NCBI GenBank assembly: GCA_030704615.1
Contig: CM060734.1
Coordinates: 26,722,001-26,786,000 of the forward strand
Origin: Takakia lepidozioides
Lineage: Eukaryota; Streptophyta; Takakiopsida; Takakiales; Takakiaceae
Length of the DNA: 64,000 nucleotides
Direction: 5' to 3'
Shown piece after piece: positions 33,661 to 45,457 of the stretch. Position 1 is the first letter of the stretch. The number at the start of each line of letters is the position of its first letter. A program made the position numbers and the translations under genes. The notes beneath the pieces are model-generated. The model was not told the DNA's origin. It saw nothing but the letters and a program-made list of their open reading frames with translations, and did no database searches.

Positions 33661-34400
33661 GAGAGGCGCGGCAGAGTGATTCGAGGAGAGTAGCACGAGT
33701 TCCTGAGCCACGAGGTGGCAGAGGTGGAGTGGGATCCATAGTGTGGGGAGGCAAGCCGTCAGGCCAGGCTTCCTCAGTCATTCACATTGGCGGAGACAGT
33801 GTCGACGCTGTCCATAGCACATAGTTTTCGCCCGACTGTTACCGAGGCGGAGGTTACTATGCCATTGGGGAGAGCTAAAACGGGCAGCACCACTACCTAG
33901 TGTTGCCAAGGCTACGGAGCTAGTGTGCTGCTGGGGGCGGCCACAGCTGTGTGCCAGGCTCCATTGTTCTCGGCTACCATGATTGCGACACCGGGGGTAA
34001 GACCAGCTGAGGTGTTCAGGCTGGCAGCTACACTCTGTGAGAGTGATTGATGTTGGGCAGAGCTGCTATTGCAGGCTTGGGCCTCACGGAGGTGGATATG
34101 GAGCTGTGCATTTTCCAGATACAGACATCTTTGGGAGGATCAGAGCAGGCTCAGGGCATGACACGGCGTGAGTTGGCTATCCGACTACAGCCGGATCATC
34201 CTACACTTGGCTCAGTGATGAGAGCCAAGGCCATTGTGACAGAGGTGGTCTTGTACGATGTCCTTGTTGGTGGGGCAGTGTTGTACCTCATGGGCTTCAC
34301 CCTGGAATTTTGGGAGGGGATTCAGCTTCCTATAGGCCTGGATGACAGTCAGGGGAGGGCCGGCCTGTGCAGCTCTCTGTGACGTTCATAGGAGGAGGTG
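33661..34400 (+). pseudogene. Protease region of the methyltransferase-gypsy element, copy 1
   Basis: The frame LGRAAIAGLGLTEVD, CIFQIQTSLGGSEQAQGMTR, IRLQPDHPTLGSVMRAKAIV and VGGAVLYLMGF matches copy 2 from LGRVATTGLGLTEAD on. The strand with the catalytic DSGA motif, seen in copy 2 at about 50660, has been deleted just upstream (near 34045). This protease cannot be active. Confidence 0.75.
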
Positions 34401-35205
34401 CGGTTGCCTAGTGAGGCAAGATGCCGACACAGGCAACATTCACAGCTGGAGTGAGTTGGCCTGGAGAGTTGCTTGAGGGCAACGCTCATTCAGAGGATGT
34501 GTCATCTCCGGGAGAGCAGGATGACATGTATGGTATGGTGGAGTTGCCTGCCATGGTTGCTCACACTCCATTGTGGGGCTCGAGCAAGGATTTGCAGCGG
34601 GTGCTGATCGACGGGTGCAACAAGCCTGAGAAGAGGCGTTTGTACTGTCAGGAGAGGAGGAGAGTGCGGGGATTGCACCAGGTCCACCTCAGTTGTCACC
34701 ATCGGATACCACACCGATTGTGAGGCAGTAACCGGATGAAGGCATTTGCCTTCTGGACTTGTTGGGCGGGCTCAGCACCGAATTGGCTGCTGTTCTGCAA
34801 ACAGCTGTACGAGTTCGACGTTACTTGTATGTGGAGAGGAATGAGACTGCACGATGCGTCTCACTCCGTCATGTTGCTTAATTTGGTGCAAGCAGTAGTA
34901 CCTGAGTTGTTGCCGATGTCTGCAGTTCGTGGATATCAGCAGGCCTTGCCGACAGACATTTCGTTGCTGGGGGCGCAGGATTTGGAGCGGGTTGGCTCCA
35001 TTGATCTGGTAGTGGCAGGTTGGCCCTGCCAAGGGCATTCATTAGCCGGGCATGACAATGGATTGCGAGACTCGAGGTCGGGTCTGTTTTCGGAGATGGT
35101 GCGGTTTTGCGCCACTTACAACACAACAGCTTCATCAACTGTATCTCCAGCATACATCTTGGAGAATGTGCCACTGATGGACGATTCTCAGGCCAGGGTG
35201 GTGTT
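34401..35205 (+). pseudogene. DNMT3-like cytosine methyltransferase domain, copy 1 (truncated)
   Basis: After a poorly conserved start, motif I reads LLDLLGGLSTELAAVLQ, then VRVRRYLYVERNETARC (motif II region). After a frameshift near 34890 come PELLPMSAVRGYQQALP, IDLVVAGWPCQGHSLAGHD (motif IV, catalytic Cys in PCQ) and AYILENVPLMDD (motif VI, the ENV triad intact). The domain ends at about 35205, within a few residues after motif VI, where minus-strand LINE sequence begins. Motifs VIII to X and all of RT are absent. This copy kept the motif VI Glu that copy 2 has lost, which shows that the captured domain once had full catalytic residues. Confidence 0.82.
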
Positions 35206-36514
35206 TGGAGGGGAGAGGGTGGTAAGAGTAACGACCATGAGGGCAATGGGTGATGGGGGAGGGTTTCGTGATCTGTATAGCAGAGACAGCGTGCCGGTAG
35301 TAAATGTCGGTAGGTTATGAGATGTCGGTAGGGTACTTATCACCTTGGAGGGTGAGGGGTGAGCTAGTGAACCGGGGGTGTGGATGGGAATATAATTGTA
35401 GGTTGGGTGAGCTGATGGTATAGTAAAATAGAGAAGATTTATGTAATGCGTACTTTGGATATAGAGTGGCATTTTGGGAGGTAGGCTGTAGAATATTTGT
35501 AATGTATTGATAGTGCAGGGTGGATGGAGTACCGTATGAGAGAAAGGATTGGGTGGGCCTGGTAAGACTTTCTAGGTGAGGGGTAATGATTAGTAAAAGA
35601 GGGGGGTGACCTGTTGAGATTGACTACTGGCAAGATGACATGGGGATCAGATAATTTGGGGGTCAGTATCATAGTATTATGGTGATTATATGGGTGGGTT
35701 AGGGGTCTGATGTGGCTGTTATTAGGGGGATGAATGAGATTGTGGCGGGGTGGATGAGGTGATATTGCTTGGAAGGAACTTTTCAATTGATAAAAAGGAA
35801 TTAAGAGAGGGGAAATTGGGCAGTAGGTTATTAAATGGTAGGGGTGTATTTTTGTGACGTGACTGGGTGGGTGGGGTCTGACATAAGGGCAGCTAGGTGG
35901 CACGAGCAGGATGGAGTTGGGCCGGTTGAAGCCGTTAGGTGTTTTAGGGGTTGGGTAGGGCCTGCAACGGGTGTGGGGATATGACCGCGGAATGATTCAA
36001 ATTTAAAATGCTGAGGGTACATGGCGCAAGGTACGAGACAAGTGGGTGGGTGCAGGTCCTTGTGCGGTCTGCCGGCAGTGTGAAAGGGACTTGGGTATGG
36101 AGTCCGAGCGGGGTGGGATTGTGAGAGTTGTATTTGCGCAAGGTTGTGAGTCTGGCATCCAATGTGTGTGCAGAGGCGCGAGTGATTGGGGAGGTCGAGA
36201 TGAGTGTGCGAAGTCTGGGTGCGGGTGTGAGAGAGGGAGTGAGTGAGAAGAGATGAGCACTTGAGGTGGTTTGAGGTGATCAGGAGAGTACATGCAGTGT
36301 TCCGTGGGGTGAGCAGTGAGTAAGAGTGACCAAACTGATTATGTAGACACGAAGAGGGGAGAGAGGCGTACAGCCATAAGCGACTTTCGTTATGGTGGAA
36401 CAAAAATAGCATAGAAATCAGCATGGTGGCTGGTAGCAGAGAGAAGAGGGCTATCCGAAATCTAGCTATGAGGGATCTGAAGGAGCGGAACTTGTGTTTG
36501 CTAGACATATGCAT
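35206..36514 (-). pseudogene. LINE ORF2 N-terminal region (copy C)
   Basis: A start MHMSSKHKFRSFRSL overlaps the end of ORF1 at 36514-36501. It runs through a hydrophobic segment (IALFSLLPATMLISMLFLF) into Pro/His/Thr-rich sequence in broken frames (36514-35831, 35903-35439, 35472-35188). There is no endonuclease motif before the junction at 35206. The endonuclease half is probably the sequence left of 29372. The overlap of the two ORFs suggests termination-reinitiation or frameshift coupling. Confidence 0.55.
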
Positions 36515-37866
36515 TTGGGGGGAATTCAGTGAGGGTTAGAGTGTGAGGCTGGCCCGCGTTGGCGATGGTTGGGAGTGACTCGTCCACCTGTTCTGCTGAT
36601 GCATCCGTGATGGTGGCGCACTTCGCAAAGGTCCGAGGATGAAACGCCTCCTTGAGCGCGGGTGCAGCATGGGAGAAGACTTGAACGGGAGGTCGGTGAT
36701 ACGGAAGAAATGCAGCAGTCCCAGTCTGTGCTGTGTGTCCCTGGTCGTTGAGGGAACTAGGTCCGGGTAACTGTGGAAGCTTCGCCAACACCATATCTGC
36801 ATGGTGGTAGAAGTTTGCCAAATTCTGCCCCAAATTCTCGGAGATAGACTGGTGCAGGGAGATCATATAGGTGTGATATTCCTGCTGCTGCTGAGTGATG
36901 GAGTCAGAGAGCGTAGTTTCCATGGCAGAGATGTACTCATCGCGCAGGCCGTTCTTGAGAGAGATAGAGTGAGCCGCCAATTTCTTGTCTATCTCACTCA
37001 TCCAATCCACCTGGTCTGCAGTGCGCTTGGGAGCGGGCTAGATCGTGATAGATGCCACTGTATCAAGGAGTGCATGGTTGATGTTATCCACCTGCATTTT
37101 GTCGAGCAGCTCTTGTGATGGCGGTGTGCTGCCCTGCAGGCTGTTACGGTGCGGGGAGAGGGCGACGAAACGTCCATGCATAGCGATGTAGGGGACTTCA
37201 CACCATTTGGTGTATATAGTGGGGTTCGTACAGGTAATATGCATCATCCCTATGTGTTTCACTGTCTCTGGGGGAAGCATCTTGCAGAAATAAGTGTGGG
37301 AGATGTTGCTCTTACCAATCGCTTTGTGGAGCTCTTCCAGTATGTCCACCTGCAAGTGGATAAGGCTCAGATTCTTGGCCACAATAGTTAGCGCATCCTG
37401 CATCGCAATGGCCTCCTTGTCTGATACTCTAGCACCTGATCTGCTCTTCTTTTGAATCCTCACGACTGGTTTGATAAGGACGTTATCAATCCGAATGCCA
37501 AGCTCCATGATACGAGTGCGTGTGTCCTCTGTGGCTAGATTGATGAAGCCAAATGCAGATTCTGGATTGGGCTTGTGCACATGTAAAATTTCAAAGTTAT
37601 CGTCGTGGTCGAATGTTTCCGTGATAAAGTGCATGGTGGGCTCTGAGCTGAGAGCCCACCGTGCCTTGCAGGATGTCGTCCATGAAGTACAGGGAGAGTC
37701 GATCAGAGGAGGATAGAATATCATAGGCCTTTCCCGACTTTCCCTTGTAGCATGACCCCCGGTTCCATCTCCAGCACGAATGCCCTGTCCCCGCGTAGCA
37801 GGGCCAAACCCGTCCACCTCCGGATGCAGGAGCTCGATCTTGATTAGGCCCGACCAGATTTTACTT
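36501..37866 (-). pseudogene. LINE ORF1 protein, C-terminal two thirds (copy C)
   Basis: From 37866: SKIWSGLIKIELLHPEVDG; after frame changes (about 37800 and 37640), MHFITETFDHDDNFEI, ESAFGFINLATEDTRTRI, DALTIVAKNLS, CTNPTIYTKWC and PPSQELLDKMQVDNINHALL. A stop lies at 37038. The same frame region then gives a helical end (MDWMSEIDKKLAAHSIS, MISLHQSISENLGQNLANFY). It carries CGC and CAG where copy B has TGA and TAG stops. The 5' edge falls within a few codons of the edge of copy A. The protein is unnamed beyond LINE ORF1. Confidence 0.72.
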
Positions 37867-38076
37867 CAAAACTTGTGGGAAAAAAAAAAGGAAAATCAGA
37901 AAGATTGTTTTGTGTGAGCACACAGTTTGAAATAGTTTTCACAATTTTGTCACTTGAGCGTATTTCGTTTCGCTGCAGCATTTTCTCAGGATATTTTAGG
38001 AATCTATAAAATATTCTAGTTTGCTTGCATGAGCATGCTCACACACTACCCAACCTCATGGCGAGTAGCCTAATGG
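37867..38076. other. AT-rich spacer, no gene
   Basis: There is an A-run at 37880, then AT-rich sequence. No motif is recognised except the TAA at 38077-38079 that borders the MITE. Confidence 0.6.
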
Positions 38077-38079
38077 TAA

Positions 38080-38648
38080 GAGCATCTCCACGGTGTCACC
38101 TGCCCAAAAACGGCAATGTAGCATGGCGGGGTCCTAAAAAGCCGCGGAGGTTGCTCCAAGGCTGCCTAAGCCCGGTAGAATTGCTTTAGGCCCCGCCTCA
38201 AATCTGCCTCCCGCATGGCACTTTTGCCAAACATACACGGACCCGCCAACCACTGTACATTAAATTTTAAGTCAAGAGATATAAAGGTGGACGCGTTGCC
38301 GAAGCAAGCGTAAGTTATGGTGTCACTTGACCCCGAAGGGCTACAGCCTTCCGGTAGGAAGGTGGACACCTTTGTAACAACCAACAGGGTGGTTTGAACC
38401 CACAACCACTTGTGAGAGGGTATATGCCCTTACCACTGGGCTACATGTTGGTTGTCAAGAGATATACTGTTAGCTGTCAACGCTCCAAGATTGTGATCTG
38501 GCCGCAGGCCTGCCTTGGGGCTATCTCTGCCGGGTCTGCTACCGTCCCAACCGTGGAGTGCCGACCAAACCATCATTGTTAAAAATACCGTCCCCCCCTT
38601 AAACAGGGTATATAACGTTTGACGGCCCTGCTCACCGTGGAGATGCTC
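38080..38648. mobile_element. PIF/Harbinger-like MITE with TAA duplication
   Basis: GAGCATCTCCACGGTG (38080-38095) and its exact inverse at 38633-38648 form terminal inverted repeats, flanked by TAA at 38077-38079 and 38649-38651. A 3-bp TAA target duplication with such GAGCATCTCC ends is typical of PIF/Harbinger. The element is 569 bp and non-coding. About 195 bp of that is an inserted SINE with its duplication, so the MITE was about 386 bp. Confidence 0.88.
38271..38466 (-). mobile_element. tRNA-derived SINE with perfect 13-bp target duplication (SINE-A copy 2)
   Basis: GTCAAGAGATATA at 38271-38283 and 38454-38466 bounds a 170-bp element. On the minus strand, box A TAGCCCAGTGGTAAGGG and box B GGGTTCAAACC give a tRNA-like head. 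The body matches SINE-A copy 1, with CCTTCGGGGTCAAGTGACAC replacing CCTTGTGGTGAAGTGACAC. It is nested in the MITE, so it arrived later. Confidence 0.9.
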
Positions 38649-38651
38649 TAA

Positions 38652-39350
38652 GATGGCAGTAATATAGAAAGGTAAAGATAAAGTTTCTTTATACATAGCA
38701 AGTGTCCCCCCGGGATGGGGAGCCTCCTAGCCCTTGGCACTCTCCTGTGGAGGGTGACGACTTGGACATCAAATGGCGTCATAAGAAAAACTGACCCTCC
38801 AAGGTGCAAGCTCATTTGAATTTCGAGCCGTTTCGCCGAAAACGTTGATCTCTCAGTTACTGCCGGGACCGTTTTGAAACTTATTTTAGTTTCTAGCTTC
38901 TTCATTGTCCCTTACACCTTCATACTGCCTTAGCACTTTCATTTCATTTTGTTACACAAGCCTGCCTCCTTCACTTCTTTACACCTTCTCCCCTCCTTCT
39001 ACACAGATGTCTCCCCCTTCAATCTTCTATCTTAGTATCTTGTACGGACCAGGTCTAGCTAGCCTCGTCTTTTGTCTCATGTCTTAGCTTCAGCCCTGGG
39101 GGCTTGCCTGGGTGTCACCCCATCTTCATGATGTAGCCTCATGGTTTTCTGATGCTGGTTATTTTTCCAGCTCGTACCTCCTTGCCGCTGGCATCATGGC
39201 TCCCATCCGCTGGCATCAATGATGTGGGCTCCAAATGATTATTTTTTCCACTTTTGTACCCTCTTTTTTTCAATAAAATTTCTCCGGGCCTCCGTCCCCC
39301 TGTTCCTGAAAAATAGATATTATTAAAAACAGAAAAAAAAACAAGTGTCA
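38652..39350. other. No supported gene
   Basis: Short frames on both strands lack motifs. A pyrimidine-rich stretch lies at 38920-39030 and an A-run at 39330. Confidence 0.6.
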
Positions 39351-39359
39351 GGTTCGATT

Positions 39360-39995
39360 CTTGATGGGTGGCTAGTGTAACCCAAGCTAATGTAACTTGA
39401 GGTCTGTGCAACTCCAACTGGTGTAACCCTAGGTAGTGTCACCGTGTAACTCCTCTAATCCCTTATATTTAGCCAAAAAATTTGGACAGTCAAATTTTGA
39501 GACCAAGGGTGAGTTACACTTACACTCCCTTCTATGTAACCCCGAATGGAGTTATACTCTATGTGTAACCTGGTGTAACCCCAAGTGGAGTTACACTCCC
39601 CACCGTGTAACCCAGCGTAAACGTGAGTGGAGTTTTTACACTCCAAGTGTCACCCGATTGGAGCTACTCTCACTTCGGTTCCATGTCACTCTCAAGAAAG
39701 GTGGGCAAAATTTGACATGCTCGAAACTGCCTTACCGTCCTGTCAGAGATTGCACGTGTGCATTAGTTCTTACATTATTCCTAGTGTTCTCCATTTTATA
39801 CCTAGCAAATTTCATAACACCAAGTGGGAGTTACACCGATTGGAGTGACACTCCCTTCTGTGTTACCCCTCTTGATGTCACCCCAGTCTGTGTCACTCTC
39901 AAGAGGGGGTGGGGAAGATTTGACATGCCGCAGAACCAGCAACTGTCCTCTCAGTGTGTTCTTACATTATTATTAGTGTTCTTATTTCGTTTACT
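39360..39995. repeat. GTGTAACCCC / GAGTTACACTCC repeats and a 208-bp tandem duplication
   Basis: Imperfect copies of GTGTAACCC and its near inverse GAGTTACACTC alternate from 39370 to 39660. A larger block (GTCACTCTCAAGA, TTTGACATGC at 39711 and 39919, TTCTTACATTATT) is duplicated with a period of 208 bp. A 227-codon open frame at 39436-40119 covers these repeats and has no protein features, so I do not call it a gene. Confidence 0.75.
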
Positions 39996-42900
39996 AATTT
40001 CAGATATATGCAATTGCTGGTCTAAAACTTCCTGTTCGCTCGTCAAAGTTTCGTTCGCTCCTCGTTCGTTTGCCCAGATGGATGTGGAAAGATCGATCTG
40101 TAGCATTCCTTCCAGTTGAGCGTCGGCTCGCTGCACGCATGCCGGCAGATACAGGGGATTTGCGCTGCATCCCAGCTACAGAGGGATGGCGTTGATGACC
40201 TCTGCGTTGGGTAGCGAGGTGGGTTTCTATTCGCTTTGGTCTCTTCCATTCGTTTCATTCTTTTCAAGTATTGCATTGAAGTAGAAAATTCCCGTTTTGT
40301 GTGTTTTTTTTTGTTTTCACGTTGTTTCTGGGATCTCCAAGGTGAATTCAAGCGGGATTGGCTGGAAGTAAGGTGAGGGTGTGCTTCTGGAGTGTTTCTC
40401 GCAGGTAGGATTGCGGCTGCTTCTGTCCCCTGCTGCATCCCATGTCATAGTGCGCACGGCGTGGTAAGTCACCTATCGACGCGTCACTCCTTCCCCGTGC
40501 ATATGGCGGTCGGCACCTTCTTTTAGAAAGGTTTTCGTGTACTTCGGACACGAACAAGGTAATGCGACGTTCAGCTGCACGGTGGCTGGTGTAGAGGGTT
40601 TCGCTACGGCGATATATTATTCCAGTAGGCCTGAGTTCTGACTTAGCGTTGTACCCTCTACTTTTGAAGTGGATCAGACCTCAGCGTTATGTTGACTAAT
40701 GACTGGTTTAAAACCTTCTGTCATCTGGGCATTGCAACAGAACTTGGGTCTGTCATTTCCTGCTTTTTTAAGGTCTGTGCTCCAGAAGGTAATCAATGGT
40801 TGCTGGCATGTGCAGCACGGTAGTGGGAGTTGGATTTCCGGTGTACTCTACACACAAGGCAATTGAACAAAAAGATCACATAGAACAGGAGCGGTGGCTG
40901 GTCTATTGGGCAGGTGGTGTTCAGTCCGTCTTTCTTCTTTCATATTGGTGAAATGCTTGCTCTCTGGGTGGTTGTGATGGGAGGGGGATAAAGATGTGTG
41001 GAGCATGCTATCAGCCTGGTGAAGGCTTGCACTTTTAGGTGTGGGAGTGCAAGGATGATGCAATCACTGATGGTTCCTTGCAAAATTTATGTAACTAACC
41101 CTCCTGATCCCGCTGTGGGGTTTCTTCCTACCGGGGTATGAGAGAGAGGGGGAGGGGGTACGCTATCAGGGGGCAGAGGGTTCATGTGGCAAAGTACAAA
41201 GTTCATGCTATCATAGATTTATTTGACTAATCGATATGGGGGATTGCAGTGTACGGGTGCTTCAGTGTGGCTGAAGTGTTTTCCGACAAGCTGCTGTCTT
41301 GGTAATTTACCCCCTTAACTTGGCTGGGCTGGGGAGCATAAGCCCGTGTACTTTCAACCACAATTTTGCTCTGCAGTATCTCGACCCTATTGCTTTTTCA
41401 CCCTGCATGTACTGGTATGTCTTCCTGAACCTCTGAACCTACATCAATTAATTATGAGCTGTTTGGTGATTGTATTGATGGGCTTGCAACTGTGTCCCAT
41501 GTTTTGACCATCCCCGCAGGTTTCCTTGCTACTATCATGCTAAATTTGTGTTTCTGGTTTGGCTTCAGCTTCCAAGTAACTTTGTATGTATTCTCTCCCT
41601 GCTTCTCCCCCACCCACCCATCCATCTCTCCCCCTGTCTACAAGGCTGTGGCAAACAACATCTTATGAGTACATTCTCTCCCTCTCTTTTGTTTTGGTCA
41701 CACCTATTCACCAACTTTTAAGATCTCGAGGCTTGAGCCTAAAGCCCTGGGTGCTGTTAGAGTCTAACTTTTCGCCTGCTCACACACAGCAGATTGATGC
41801 TTGTGTGAAGGGCTTACTAGAGGATATCTGGAAAGCCCAAACTATTTGTTTATATGAAGGTAAGTCACATGACTGGAGTGAGCCTCTCACAAAAGTAGTG
41901 CCTATTGTGTCTGTCCAAATTGGGCGCGGGGTCTATGGCCACGCGGCTACGGCAAACAACGTCTTTCTCTTCCCTCCTTTGCACGCTTGGTACGCCCGGA
42001 AGACAACCATAGCACTGGCTTCTTTCTATCCCAAGCACTAGATTAAACATGCACTTTCCTGTGAAGTCCATTCCTTAGATAAAAATGTCTTTCCGTATTT
42101 AACATTTGCACCTGAACCTAAATTAATTTAAAAGTTGTGGCTAATGGTGATTGCCTTTCTAAAGGACGTCTGGAGGGTTAAATTTAGTCTCCCTTACAAA
42201 GTCACTGCCTATTGTTGGAATGAACCTTCTATGCTAACAGTGGTTTCTCTTGGCCCCTGTCTCTATCCTTCCTCCCTCCTTCCTGCTCTGGTCAAATAGT
42301 TTGGAGCTGTATGGCCACAGGTTACAGGGAGTCTGGTTGAAAAAGTCTGGCTCTTTTTTCCCTTCAGTTTGTTGAAATAGGCATAATGTGGTTTAAACTG
42401 TGAGGATGGAGATATCTCGATACTCATAAGCATATTTGTATGGATGGGTGTATATAGGGAGCACGACATGTGTACTTCAATCTGCTACGCCCTTTTCTAG
42501 TCAAGCATCAAGTGAGGCTCGACCGCATTCTGGATGTCACTCGCAGTGAGATGGTGAGATGGTTGCTTGTGGCTGTGGCCTATCTGTGTATACTGCCTCC
42601 ATTGGTACAAGTGCTAGCTCTTTTAACGCTAGGTTTTGTTTTCATCCACATATCATTACTGACTAAAAACAGAATGCCTGGTTTCTTGTGGTTTTATCCC
42701 CCTAGATTAGGTTGCTCTCCATATGGTTGCCAAATTTCTCATTGGACAATTGCATTTGGACAAAGTACTTCGAGATTCATTGGCAGGATTGCTTAGATTT
42801 GGAGGCAGGTGATCAGGCTAACATTTATCAGTGTTGGGCGATGCTCTTTCCTGCTGGCCTACAGTGGTTTGAAGGTGGACTGTAGCTGCATTATACAGTT

Positions 42901-45105
42901 GCTTGCATGGTGTGTTCTGTTTTGTTGGGTTGTGTGTTAATGTCTATAGAAATTTGTGGGTTGGATTTTCATTTGGTTCTGGAATTATTCATTTGGTTGT
43001 CTTTAGGGTCATTTGCGAAGTGAGGGCAATTTTTGATGTATTTATGGTGATGTTTTGAGCGTTTATGAATTCAGAGCAAGTTCGTTGTAAGTCACCAACA
43101 GGAGATTCAGACAGTCAAGCACATTTTGCAAAAGTTGGTTTCCACAGGCAAGTTCAACTTACTGAACTCCTGACCTTGTGGTAGGTTCTTAGGCCAGCGT
43201 TTTACCTGCAAGCTTTTGGTTCTTGTGCAGAGGGTTTTACCGTAATCTTGAGGGCATTACTAATTATGCACCCTTGCTGAGGTCATTACAGTTTGCAAAA
43301 TGCATTGTAATACTGCCAGAATGTATGGAAGGACTGTGCTGATACATCTATCCACTTTCATGTAATATGTAATATAGCAAGTTTATGTGTTTGTTTAGAA
43401 TGGATGTGATAGGGGGTCTTACCTCATTGAAGTACTGATAGGAGGGACACTACTTGGATGTGGTTGATCACAGTGTATCTGGCAACAAAAGATGTTTTGC
43501 AAATGTCAAGAGCTCTTGAGGGCGGCAGACCTGGGTCAAGCAGATCAAGCACTAATGGCAACCAAGACAACAATTCGTTCCCCACATCTAATTGACCAGG
43601 AAACAGCCCTCCAGCAGATGATTCTGGAGGGATCTACACAGATCATCCCAGGTCTTCAGGATAGTGCTTTTTGCAGGTTTTTGGGCTTCTGATTGCAAGC
43701 ATGTTGTTCCCAAAGATTGGTTAAGGTCCAAATCATTCTGTTCAGATTTTAGACATAGTTTAAGCCCAATAATGTTGGATTTAAAGAGGACTCGAATATC
43801 ATGTTTTATAATTTTTGAGCCCTTCTAACTTCTAACATTTCTGACCTGTTAGTTCCTCTTACTTTTCCATGCCCAACTTGGCCGAGTCATTGTAATTATG
43901 AAGTCGCTATCAACTCTTTTTAATTATGGAGTCCTGTAGGTTTACAAGATTATTTTTATGTCAAGTTTGCTAAAAATATGTATGCATCTTTCCTGATACC
44001 TTTTTTTGTGTCAGATTATAATCAGACACTAGATGGGTGCAACCTCACTACACACACACACCCCCCTCCCCCCCCCCCCCCCAACCCAAAAAACCAAACA
44101 AATCTACCTACCCCCACTCACTAACCCACCAGCATCCCATACCTCATTACATCCATCCTTACGACACCCAATGCCATCTAATTCATCCTGCGGTTCTCTC
44201 ATCCCAACCACTGCCAGAACACATCCATCCTGGCCACTCCCATACTCCCTAACACCATCCACTATTCACATTACATCCCTCATCTCCCATCAGCCCACCT
44301 TCCCCGCCTGCCCCAAAATAGTACATCAACTAATTTCCGCTATTGGCCTCCACCGCATGAGTAACGGCTAAGTGCTAGTACCACGAAGGAAGGGTAGCTT
44401 AAGCCACGACGGGATTAGGCAGGTAGTGATTTACTTCACACTACCCCGCCACGAGGCAGAAATGGCTAAGTGCTCGGCACTTAGCAGCAGCAGAGGACGG
44501 GCCACACTACCACGTGGAGCAGTAGTAGGTAGTGTAGCAGCCGTGGGCCGTGAACCACGATATCACACGACCACGGTAGCATAGGCTTTACTAGTAGGAG
44601 GAATAGTGAGGGACCATGGGCCGTGTACCACTAAGGCACACGACCACGAGCCACTACCACGGGCCATTTTTTTGGCAAACCTTTTAGGTTGCATAGGCAG
44701 TTAGGCAACGGTCAGTAACGACCGCAAGCTGTAAACGGCTCTTTCGAGCAGAGTATTAAAGGACTACATGCAACTTAGGAAGTATCAGTGTATCAGTGTG
44801 GAATCAGGGCGATTCAATGTGTACTTGTGCTATGATGTGGTGACTCTAGAGTAAAGCCATGCTTTTCCAAGTACTTATGTGTAGAGTGATTGTGAAATGG
44901 AGAGAATGTGTATCATCTCTGAATGGATCTTCTCTACGATTGCATAGACTGCTGTAGGCTTAGATAGAACTTAGTCATAGCTGTAGTAATACAGCTATGC
45001 CTAAGTTCCTAGCATGACTGATTAGTTACCAGACTTAAGCAGTACCAGGGATGTTGATTCATGGAACACGAATATTCCATACCCATTGACGATCACTCGG
45101 TAATT
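39996..45105. other. Low-repeat region without a gene I can support
   Basis: This is the most ordinary-looking part of the window. Short stretches look exon-like: 41785-41862 ends in a good donor (GAAGGTAAGT), and 43492-43670 is an open, codon-like stretch. I cannot assemble a protein or name a domain. 44030-44370 is A/C-rich with poly-C at 44070 and may be LINE-derived. 44585-45100 has a promoter-like TATTAAAGGACTACA and could be a solo LTR, but no second copy is available. A spliced host gene with long introns would be missed by reading alone. Confidence 0.45.
43492..43670 (+). other. Possible exon
   Basis: An open frame with balanced, codon-like composition (LLRAADLGQADQALMATK, ALQQMILEGSTQIIPG) is followed by CCCAGGTCTTCAGG, a plausible exon end. 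No domain is recognised. This is only a candidate. Confidence 0.2.
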
Positions 45106-45109
45106 GTCC

Positions 45110-45450
45110 TGTGCAGATCTATTGCGGGCTAGACCAGAACCCCTTATAAATGTTTATGGATATGGAGGCTACATATCTTCATCACCCTACTTGTAACAGA
45201 TCCACCAAGCCATAGCCCACCCAAACTGGAGCAGTTGGCAAGAAGATAGGCCCATTTGAGTACCTACACGTTCGGAAACTTAAACAACAAGTGCAGATCT
45301 GTTGGGAGCCAGACCACAACCCCTTAAAAAAACTCCAAAGCTTTGGAGGCCACCATATATTTATCACACTAGTTGTTAGAAATGTGCCAAGCCATAGCAC
45401 ACCGTGCAAATAGAGGAATTGGCAAGAAGATAGGCCCATCAAAGTAGTTG
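45110..45450. repeat. Tandem duplication, period about 179 bp
   Basis: CAGATCTATTGCGGGC at 45114 and CAGATCTGTTGGGAGC at 45293 begin two similar units. Both contain CAGAACCCCTTA-like and GGCAAGAAGATAGGCCCAT blocks. The units end just before the LTR of copy 2. Confidence 0.8.
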
Positions 45451-45457
45451 AACGTCT

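Noticed and set aside
29373-35205. Clean LTR insertion with target duplication
   Set aside because: The 3' half including the LTR is missing, so no duplication can be tested here.
38060-38082. tRNA-like box A (GTAGCCTAATGGTAAG) left of the MITE
   Set aside because: No box B follows, either within the MITE or after its right end.
39436-40119. 227-codon open frame on the plus strand
   Set aside because: It covers GTGTAACCC repeats and a 208-bp tandem duplication; residue use follows the repeats and no domain is visible.
41586-42041. 151-codon plus-strand frame as a gene
   Set aside because: It begins in a pyrimidine tract, lacks motifs, and its only coding-like part ends at a splice-donor-like site; too weak alone.
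42470-42796. Small membrane protein
   Set aside because: Two hydrophobic stretches are present, but composition is that of AT-rich spacer and no family is recognised.
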